Part shown: piece after piece, positions 7,773-12,720 of the stretch
Position numbering within the stretch: the stretch's first letter is position 1
How the letters are laid out: each line of letters opens with the position of its first letter
Source of the DNA: Kiritimatiellia bacterium
GTDB lineage: Bacteria > Verrucomicrobiota > Kiritimatiellia > RFP12 > UBA1067
Assembly: GCA_017412325.1 (NCBI GenBank)
Contig: JAFPYE010000083.1
Coordinates: forward strand, 1-14,519
DNA length: 14,519 bases
Reading direction: 5' to 3'
The notes under the pieces: generated by a model
Seen by the model: only the letters and a program-made list of their open reading frames with translations
Database searches by the model: none
Told to the model about the DNA's origin: nothing
Made by a program: the position numbers and the translations under genes

Positions 7773-8717
7773 ATGGCAGAAGAATTGAGTCCGATCAGTG
7801 CGGCGAAGCCGCCGGTGTCCAACCCGGTTTCGACGTTGAAGCTCAAGCCCGTCATCCGCAAGCCGCTCGCGGCGGCCGCCGACGCCAAGACGGTGATTCG
7901 CCCCAGTCTGCGGAGCAGCGCCGCGCCCGGCCTGAAGCCGGCGGCGCCTGCGGCACCCGCGCCCGCACCGGCCGCACCCGCCGCACCGGCGGTCGACCAC
8001 CTCAAGAACGTCACGCAGAAGCTGAAGGGCATCACCCAGGAGATTCCCGCGCAGGCGATCCTCCACAAGACCGGCATCATCGCCGACCAGGCGCTGACCG
8101 AGGCGCAGAAGCAGGCGTCGAAGTCGCGCACCGCGCGCATTTCGCTCTCGGACGCGATTGGCGTCGCGCCCGTCGCCGAGCAGAAGCCGATCAAGACGAT
8201 CCGCATCAAGCGCCCCGTCGACCTGCAGAATCCGTCGCCCGGCGCCTCGACGACCGTGGCACCCGTCGCGACGCTGGCTGAGCCCGCGCCTGCGTCGGTT
8301 GAAGCGAAGCCGGCCCCGGCCGCTCCGGCCGAGCCCGCTCCGGCGGATGCGCCGACCGTTGTCGCGCAGCAGCAGATCACCCAGCGCAAGACGCTGAAGA
8401 TTTCCCGTCCAGGCAGTGGCGTCAAGCCGCTCGGCCTGAAGAAGCCCGGCCTGGCGCCCGCGAAACCCGCCGAAGCCGCCAAGCCAGCCGAAGGCGAGGC
8501 GGTGGCGGACATTCCCGAAATCGCCGACATTCCCGAGATGCCGGCCGTTGCGGCGCCGGCCGCGAGCACCGACGGCAATCCGGCCGACGTGCCCGTCGCC
8601 GTCGCGATGCTCGGACTCGTGGCGCAGATTGCGGCCTGCGCGGCCATCGGCTTCCTCGGCTGGTGTCTCTACCAGGATACGCAGCTGCCGATGTTCTGCG
8701 GCGGACTCATGCCTTGA
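7773..8717 (+). CDS. Pro/Ala-rich, tail-anchored protein with repeated KT[VIL]RIKRP-like motifs, function unknown
   Basis: A strong GGAGG at 7760-7764 precedes ATG 7773. The 314-residue product has no catalytic domain I recognise. Most of it is low-complexity, rich in Ala, Pro and Lys (for example residues 49-70 and 165-195), broken by short related basic motifs. These are KLKPVIRKP (23-31), KTVIRPSL (39-46), TARISLSDA (120-128), KTIRIKRP (141-148) and KTLKISRP (206-213). The end carries one hydrophobic helix (about 273-300) and a short tail with two Cys. It looks like a disordered cytoplasmic arm anchored in the membrane by its C-terminus. Its stop overlaps the start of the ABC permease by four bases, so it is probably made together with that transporter and may be an accessory or membrane-organising factor. 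That role is inference; only the architecture is seen. Confidence 0.85.
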   Translation: MAEELSPISAAKPPVSNPVSTLKLKPVIRKPLAAAADAKTVIRPSLRSSAAPGLKPAAPAAPAPAPAAPAAPAVDHLKNVTQKLKGITQEIPAQAILHKTGIIADQALTEAQKQASKSRTARISLSDAIGVAPVAEQKPIKTIRIKRPVDLQNPSPGASTTVAPVATLAEPAPASVEAKPAPAAPAEPAPADAPTVVAQQQITQRKTLKISRPGSGVKPLGLKKPGLAPAKPAEAAKPAEGEAVADIPEIADIPEMPAVAAPAASTDGNPADVPVAVAMLGLVAQIAACAAIGFLGWCLYQDTQLPMFCGGLMP

Positions 8718-9595
8718 GGCGGCACCTGGCCATCTTGCGAACAACGGCTCTGGAGGTTTGCTCCGAGCCGTTGACGTTCTTGCTGACCTTGACCGCGCTC
8801 GGCTGCGCGGCCATCCTGCCGTCGTTGCACTTCCACCAGTTCGGCGAGTCGTCGCGGATGGCGCGCGACGCGGGGCTGTCGGCGCTCCTGATCGTCGGGC
8901 TCGCCTATTCCGTCTTCTGCACGGTCAAGCCCTATCGCCGTGAAATCGAATCCGGCACGCTGCAGATGGCGCTCGCCGCCTCGGTCTCGCGGCCCGGCTT
9001 TTTCCTCTCCAAGCTGGCGGGCGTTTTTCTCGCCTATCTCGTCTTCGCGGTGACGGTAACATGCGTGGCGCTGACCGCCGTCAACGGCGCGGAACTGGGC
9101 GGCGCGCTCGCCGCGAAAACGGGCGACATCGCAAAAATGTACGGTCCCTCGCTGGCGCTCGCCGTGTCGGTCCTCGTCCTGCCGCCCGTCCTGGCCGCCG
9201 CGCTCAACCGCTTCCTGCGCTTCCGTTTCGTGCCGACTGCGACATTCCTTTCGCTGGTCCTCGCGGCGGGCGCCGCCGCGTTCCGCTTCTCGCCGCACCT
9301 CGCCGCGCGCTTTCTGCCCGCCGCCGTGCTGCTGGTCTTCCCGGCGGCGGTGTTCATGGCCGCCGCCGCCGCCTTTGCCGTGCGCTGGCCGGCCAACGCG
9401 GCCACGGCGCTCATGGGCGTCCTCTTCGCCCTCCAGCTGCCGTTTCTCGGCGACTACTATCTTTCGGACGCGCTCTCGCGCGGCGGCACGGTGCCGTGGT
9501 CTTTCGTCGGCCTCGCCGCGCTCGCGACGCTGCCGCTCGTCGCCGCGTTTGCCCTCCTCGGCATCCGGCTCTTCAAGGACAGGGACTACTCATGA
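8714..9595 (+). CDS. ABC-2 type transporter permease (first subunit)
   Basis: I chose TTG 8714, which overlaps the previous TGA as TTGA and gives 293 residues. TTG 8735 is possible, and a start at 8663 would overlap the previous gene by 55 bases. About seven hydrophobic stretches are spread along the protein. After the first two comes KPYRREIESGTLQMALAASV (residues 72-91), the amphipathic segment with [RE]-E-x-x-S-G-T-L typical of ABC-2 permeases (NosY/GldF type). It then continues R-P-G-F-F-L-S-K and a further helix. It ends four bases into the ATPase gene (ATGA). With that ATPase and the second permease it should form an inner-membrane transporter, probably an exporter. The substrate is not predictable. 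Confidence 0.82.
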   Translation: MRRHLAILRTTALEVCSEPLTFLLTLTALGCAAILPSLHFHQFGESSRMARDAGLSALLIVGLAYSVFCTVKPYRREIESGTLQMALAASVSRPGFFLSKLAGVFLAYLVFAVTVTCVALTAVNGAELGGALAAKTGDIAKMYGPSLALAVSVLVLPPVLAAALNRFLRFRFVPTATFLSLVLAAGAAAFRFSPHLAARFLPAAVLLVFPAAVFMAAAAAFAVRWPANAATALMGVLFALQLPFLGDYYLSDALSRGGTVPWSFVGLAALATLPLVAAFALLGIRLFKDRDYS

Positions 9596-10347
9596 ACGTC
9601 ATTGAACTCAACGGCGTCGGCAAGACCTTCCGCGACTTCTGGCTGCGGCCGACGGTCAAGGCGGTGGACGGGCTCGACCTCGCGGTTGCGCAAGGGGAGG
9701 TGTTCGGGCTGCTCGGGCCCAACGGCAGCGGCAAGTCGACGACGATCAAGATGATCCTCGGCCTCCTCGCGCCGAGCGCGGGCACGATTTCGCTCTTCGG
9801 CCTGCCGCCGCGTGCGCGCGCCGCGCGCGCCCGACTCGGCTACCTGCCGGAGCTGAGCTACCTGCACCCGTTCCTCACCGCAAAGGAAACGCTCGGCTAC
9901 TACGCGGGGCTCTGCAACCTGCCGCGCGCGGTCGCGAAGGCGCGCACCGCCGAGCTGCTGGAGATGGTGGGGCTCTCCGCCGTCGCCACGCGCCCTGTCG
10001 GCGGCTTCTCCAAGGGCATGGCGCGCCGCCTCGCGCTTGCGAGCGCGCTTATCGGCCGGCCCGAACTCCTGATCCTCGACGAGCCGACCTCCGGGCTCGA
10101 TCCCGTTTCGACCAACGAGGTGAAGACGCTCGTCAAGACGCTCGCGGCGGGCGGCATGACGATCCTCCTGACCTCGCACCTGCTGGCGGACGCCGAGGAC
10201 GTGTGCGACCGCTTCGCCATCGTCAACCACGGCGCCAAGGTCGCCGAAGGCAAGGTCGCCGACATGACGACGTCGCTCCAGGACTTCTTCCTCGCCAAGG
10301 TCGGCGAGGGCCGCACGTTCGAGGTCGCGCCGTTCTTGAAGGGATGA
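9592..10347 (+). CDS. ABC transporter ATPase subunit
   Basis: This 251-residue nucleotide-binding protein has all the expected motifs. Walker A is GPNGSGKST (42-50). GYLPE (83-87) follows in the Q-loop region, with Glu where many families have Gln. The signature is GFSKGM (138-143), Walker B is LLILDE (159-164), the D-loop is SGLD (167-170) and the switch is H196 in TSHLL. The GYLPE and S-K-G-M forms are typical of ATPases paired with ABC-2 permeases (NatA/CcmA-like). The start ATG 9592 overlaps the upstream TGA, and its own TGA overlaps the next ATG, so the stoichiometry is probably set by coupled translation. It powers the two flanking permeases from the cytosolic side. Confidence 0.95.
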   Translation: MNVIELNGVGKTFRDFWLRPTVKAVDGLDLAVAQGEVFGLLGPNGSGKSTTIKMILGLLAPSAGTISLFGLPPRARAARARLGYLPELSYLHPFLTAKETLGYYAGLCNLPRAVAKARTAELLEMVGLSAVATRPVGGFSKGMARRLALASALIGRPELLILDEPTSGLDPVSTNEVKTLVKTLAAGGMTILLTSHLLADAEDVCDRFAIVNHGAKVAEGKVADMTTSLQDFFLAKVGEGRTFEVAPFLKG

Positions 10348-11615
10348 AGTCGTTTCGTGCCATCTTCCGGCTGGAGTTCCTCGCGCTCGTGCGGTCGCGC
10401 GCGCTCCTGCTCCTGACGCTTGCGGCGGTCGGCTGGATGTTCGCCTTCCCGCACCTCGTCACGTCGGACGGCACGGCCGACGGCGCGCGCGAGCTCTACG
10501 TCCACTATGCGCTCGGCGGCGCGTTCGCCCTCGTGCTCGTCTCGCTCGCGGCGACGGCGGCGGGGTCGCTCGCGAAGGACCGCGCGGCCAAGCGGCTGCA
10601 GCTGACGCAGGTGCGGCCCGTGCGCTATTCCGTCCTGGTGCTCGCCCGCGCGCTCGCGCTCGTCGCGGCGGGCGCGCTCGTTCTCGCGCTGGCCGCCGCC
10701 GTGCTGGTCCTGCGGTCGGAGCCGGGGCGGACGTGCTACCACGTGCTCGCGCCCGTGATGGAATCGCCGCGCGCCGAGGCGGAAAAGATGTTCGACTTTT
10801 ATATGAACGATCCCGAGACGCCGGACGAGGTGAAGAAGGCGCCGAAGGCGACGGTCCTCCGGCTCCTGACCCAGCGCGCGTGGGACAACTACCAGACGGT
10901 CGCGGCGGGCGAGACGGTCGCATGGGCGTTCAACGCGCCGGACGTCGCCGACGGCACGCGGGCGGTGCGGCTGCGGTTCACCAACGATTTCGACACGCGC
11001 GCGGACGTGCGCGGCAGCTTCCGCTTCGGCGCGTGGACGGGCGTCGTCTCGAACATCACGCGCGCGGTCGTGATCGTGCCGTTGGAAAAGGCGGGCGACG
11101 ACGCGGGGATGGGCGTGCCGGGCGAACTGGCCTTTTCCAATCAGGGCGCGAACGCGCTGATGCTGCGGCCGCGGCGCGACATCAACCTGCTCTATACGTC
11201 GGGGACGTCGGGTTTCGCGGTCAACGTGCTCTTCGCCTGGCTAGAACTGGTGGCGATGCTGGCGGTGGTCGTGGCGTTTGCGCTCTTTCTCTCCGCCGCG
11301 CTGGGGCGGAGCGTCGCGATCTTCACGACGATGGCGATGCTGCTGGTGACGGAAATGAGCCCCAGCGTGATCGAGCAGTATCCCGATTCGCTGGAAACGG
11401 ACGCGAAGGACCGGATCGGGCTGGAGATCACGCGCTTCATGGAGAAGGTGACGAGTCCGTTCGGGTCGCTCGCGCCGCTGGAGCACCTGGCCAACGGCGA
11501 GTGCGTCGAGCCGGGCGAGGCCGCGCGCGCGCTGGCGGTCGACGGCGTGCTGCTGCCGCTGCTCCTCGCGCTCGCCGCCGGCGTCGTCCTTCCGCGCAAG
11601 CAGGACGGCCTCTAA
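10344..11615 (+). CDS. ABC-2 type permease with large extracytoplasmic domain (second subunit)
   Basis: ATG 10344 overlaps the ATPase stop and gives 423 residues. Three hydrophobic helices near the N-terminus (about 18-38, 55-77, 98-123) flank LAKDRAAKRLQLTQVRPV, a weak form of the ABC-2 coupling segment. Next is a polar stretch of about 165 residues (125-290) with few hydrophobic runs, including MFDFYMNDPETPDEV and several beta-like segments. Three more helices (about 291-320, 322-338, 398-416) complete the protein, with an acidic and amphipathic loop between the last two. The middle domain should lie outside the cytoplasmic membrane, as in ABC-2 proteins of the GldG or YhaP kind. I do not recognise its fold. 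No good intrinsic terminator follows: TCCCC/GGGGA at 616-620/630-634 (add 11000) is only a 5-bp stem without a T-run. Confidence 0.82.
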   Translation: MKSFRAIFRLEFLALVRSRALLLLTLAAVGWMFAFPHLVTSDGTADGARELYVHYALGGAFALVLVSLAATAAGSLAKDRAAKRLQLTQVRPVRYSVLVLARALALVAAGALVLALAAAVLVLRSEPGRTCYHVLAPVMESPRAEAEKMFDFYMNDPETPDEVKKAPKATVLRLLTQRAWDNYQTVAAGETVAWAFNAPDVADGTRAVRLRFTNDFDTRADVRGSFRFGAWTGVVSNITRAVVIVPLEKAGDDAGMGVPGELAFSNQGANALMLRPRRDINLLYTSGTSGFAVNVLFAWLELVAMLAVVVAFALFLSAALGRSVAIFTTMAMLLVTEMSPSVIEQYPDSLETDAKDRIGLEITRFMEKVTSPFGSLAPLEHLANGECVEPGEAARALAVDGVLLPLLLALAAGVVLPRKQDGL

Positions 11616-11650
11616 TCCCCGGCGGCGCAGGGGAATGGTAAACTTTCCTC

Positions 11651-11679
11651 TTGTGCGCGTGTGCGGATTTTGATATAGT
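11651..11679 (+). promoter_or_regulatory. Promoter for the toxin-antitoxin-like pair
   Basis: TTGTGC (11651-11656, three of six matches), a 17-base spacer and TATAGT (11674-11679) preceded by TG-A and a short T-run. It is the fourth example of the extended -10 form in this window. Transcription should start near 11686, leaving an 82-base leader before ATG 11768. Confidence 0.6.
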
Positions 11680-11717
11680 GTTCCTAAACTTGAATAAGGT
11701 TAGTGGCTGCTGAGATG

Positions 11718-11735
11718 CGCGGCAAAAGTGCCGCG
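11718..11735 (+). promoter_or_regulatory. Hairpin in the leader of the toxin-antitoxin-like pair
   Basis: CGCGGCA (11718-11724) pairs perfectly with TGCCGCG (11729-11735) around an AAAG loop. No T-tract follows, so it is not an intrinsic terminator. It lies in the predicted leader between promoter and start codon and could affect transcript stability, or be a protein-binding site in the DNA. Confidence 0.5.
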
Positions 11736-11767
11736 TGCGCGCAGAAGCCAATAAAAACAGGGGTAAG

Positions 11768-12013
11768 ATGAAAAGAACGCGAGCAGATTTAGTTTCTGCG
11801 GGTTGTGTGTGCACACAACCGCGCTCGGCGTTCCATACCCTCTCGTCGACCCCCGTGCGGAGTCGGATCGCGCAGAATCGTCGCGATGAGTTGGCGCCGT
11901 CTTTCTATAAGGACATTTGGTCGTTTCGCAAAGCGGTGGCGGCTGGCAGCGTTGATGTATCCAAGGCATGTCATGACATGAACGAATACCAATGGAGCCT
12001 CGATCATGTCTAA
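11768..12013 (+). CDS. Small protein upstream of a YafQ-type toxin; putative unrecognised antitoxin
   Basis: ATG 11768 has AGGGG at 11759-11763, four bases upstream, and gives 81 residues; an upstream in-frame GTG at 11735 lies in the leader hairpin and is less likely. The stop (TAA 12011-12013) overlaps the start of the toxin by eight bases, the usual antitoxin-toxin arrangement. The sequence does not look like DinJ/RelB: there is no N-terminal ribbon-helix-helix pattern. The first half is basic and Ser/Thr-rich with a GCVC motif (12-15). The second half, from FYKDIWSFRKAVAAGSVDVS, is helical and could wrap the toxin. The other two frames across 11768-11890 show no better antitoxin, which argues against a simple frameshift. 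Antitoxin role is inferred from position only; a decayed gene is the alternative. Confidence 0.6.
   Translation: MKRTRADLVSAGCVCTQPRSAFHTLSSTPVRSRIAQNRRDELAPSFYKDIWSFRKAVAAGSVDVSKACHDMNEYQWSLDHV
11801..11820. repeat. 9-bp perfect inverted repeat inside the putative antitoxin gene
   Basis: GGTTGTGTG (11801-11809) and CACACAACC (11812-11820) flank TG. With one bulged G the pairing extends three bases further into GCG/CGC. It lies 33-52 bases after the start codon, so it could be an internal operator or an mRNA hairpin that slows translation. It encodes part of GCVCTQP. Confidence 0.55.
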
Positions 12014-12302
12014 ATTCAACATCTTCTATTCGCCGCAGTTTGAAAAGGGACGCGAGCGTGCAAGAAAACGTGGCCTGGATGTTTCCAAGTTGGATGAGGT
12101 CGTTGCGATTCTGGCATCGGGCGAGGTGCCGCCGCCGCGATTGTCGGATCATCCGCTGAAAGGCCGGTGGATCGGTTGTCGCGAGTGCCATATTGGCGGC
12201 CCAAAAAGCGACTGGGTACTTGTCTATCAAAAGTTTGCAGAGAAACTTCTTTTGTATCTCATTAAGACAGGAACGCATAGAGAAGTCAAGGTGGGCGACT
12301 GA
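12006..12302 (+). CDS. yafQ: YafQ-family (RelE superfamily) mRNA interferase toxin
   Basis: The 98-residue product matches the YafQ family over its full length: YSPQFEKGRERARKRGLDVSKL at the start, then L-A-S-G-E-V-P, DHPLKG, RECHI, DWVLVY and KTGTH. YafQ toxins bind the ribosome and cut mRNA within codons. Of the active-site residues I recall for E. coli YafQ (H50, H63, D67, W68, H87, F91), the equivalents H49, H62, D69, W70 and H91 are present. The final Phe is replaced by Lys (K95). A 4-5 residue insertion (GGPKS) separates RECHI from DW. The start ATG 12006 lies inside the upstream gene, so translation is probably coupled and the toxin kept below its partner. The toxin may be active given the conserved core, but this is untested. 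Confidence 0.85.
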   Translation: MSKFNIFYSPQFEKGRERARKRGLDVSKLDEVVAILASGEVPPPRLSDHPLKGRWIGCRECHIGGPKSDWVLVYQKFAEKLLLYLIKTGTHREVKVGD

Positions 12303-12381
12303 AATGATGACCAAGCGTTGCTACAAAATCGGGCTTAATGCGATGAATAACGTCGCAATGTCCGCGTTTTGTGCAATTTCA

Positions 12382-12393
12382 GGGGGGGGGGGG
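12382..12393 (+). repeat. G12 homopolymer tract
   Basis: Twelve consecutive G bases, followed by A and another GGG. Tracts of this length are prone to slipped-strand change in length. It lies in the short frame starting at 12304 and about 330 bases before the surface protein gene. A sequencing or assembly error in its length is possible. Confidence 0.9.
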
Positions 12394-12447
12394 AGGGCAG
12401 CCTCTCAGCCTCACGCGCCGCAACTCGCCTAGCACAAAAGCGCAACA

Positions 12448-12594
12448 CCGCGCAACTTCCGCGCGCATCGTCCCGTTCCTCAAGGCGTTTCGCGCGCCAT
12501 CCCGCGCGCATTGTCCGCGCACTCATTTCCGCGCAACTTCCGCGCGCATCATACCCGCAATCCATTCCGCGCAACTTCCGCGCGCAATCGTCCC
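12448..12594. repeat. Cluster of degenerate GC-rich direct repeats
   Basis: The unit CCGCGCAACTTCCGCGCGCA occurs at 12448-12467, 12529-12548 and 12567-12586. The first and third are also followed by (A)TCGTCCC. A fourth partial unit (CCGCGCGCATTGTCC) is at 12502-12516. The CCGCGCGCA cores start at 12459, 12502, 12540 and 12578, spacings of 43, 38 and 38 bases. The intervening sequences are short and themselves related, so this is a degenerate tandem-like array and not a CRISPR. Confidence 0.8.
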
Positions 12595-12637
12595 TTCGGT
12601 CGCTTCTGTCGCTTGCGTCCCTTTTCCCCAATTGCCA

Positions 12638-12662
12638 ATGCGCCCCATGCGCCCCGATGCGC
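12638..12662. repeat. Short tandem repeat ATGCGCCCC
   Basis: ATGCGCCCC (12638-12646), ATGCGCCCCG (12647-12656) and ATGCGC (12657-12662) are adjacent near-copies. A second pair, GTCGCTTCT/GTCGCTTGC, lies just upstream (about 12599-12616). Both suggest local slippage or duplication in this non-coding stretch. Confidence 0.7.
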
Positions 12663-12720
12663 TTTGTAATCAACCCTTCATGCAGTTGACAAAAACCAAA
12701 AGAGAGAAAGGAACAGAACC

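Larger units (their letters stand above)
12303..12720 (+). other. 418-base gene-poor region between the toxin gene and the surface protein gene
   Basis: I see no convincing gene. The stretch contains a 42-codon frame from ATG 12304 (ending TAG 12430-12432) that crosses a G12 tract, a cluster of degenerate GC-rich repeats (12448-12594), and short tandem words (12601-12662). It closes with an A/G-rich leader holding AAAGGAACAGAA (12707-12718) before ATG 12721. A TGTAAT at 12665-12670 is a possible weak -10 box, without a matching -35. All three forward frames stay open for long stretches here, which reflects GC-rich repeats rather than coding. Confidence 0.6.

Noticed and set aside
7130..8647. 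A 505-codon minus-strand frame opposite frr and the Pro/Ala-rich gene
   Set aside because: Ala/Gly/Ser low complexity is what the complement of a Pro/Ala-rich coding region gives; frr on the + strand is certain.
8663..8713. An upstream start for the first ABC permease
   Set aside because: It would overlap the C-terminal membrane helix region of the preceding gene by 55 bases; TTG 8714 with a 4-base overlap matches the coupling seen at the next two junctions.
11616..11634. Terminator after the ABC operon
   Set aside because: TCCCC/GGGGA gives only five base pairs with a 9-base loop, and no T-run follows.
12448..12594. Possible CRISPR array
   Set aside because: The repeats are too few and degenerate, spacers are of unequal length and related to the repeats, and there are no cas genes nearby.
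12686..12691. Perfect TTGACA as a -35 box for the surface protein gene
   Set aside because: The -10 position 17 bases downstream is in the ribosome-binding leader and shows no TATAAT-like hexamer; the transcript would begin inside the coding sequence.
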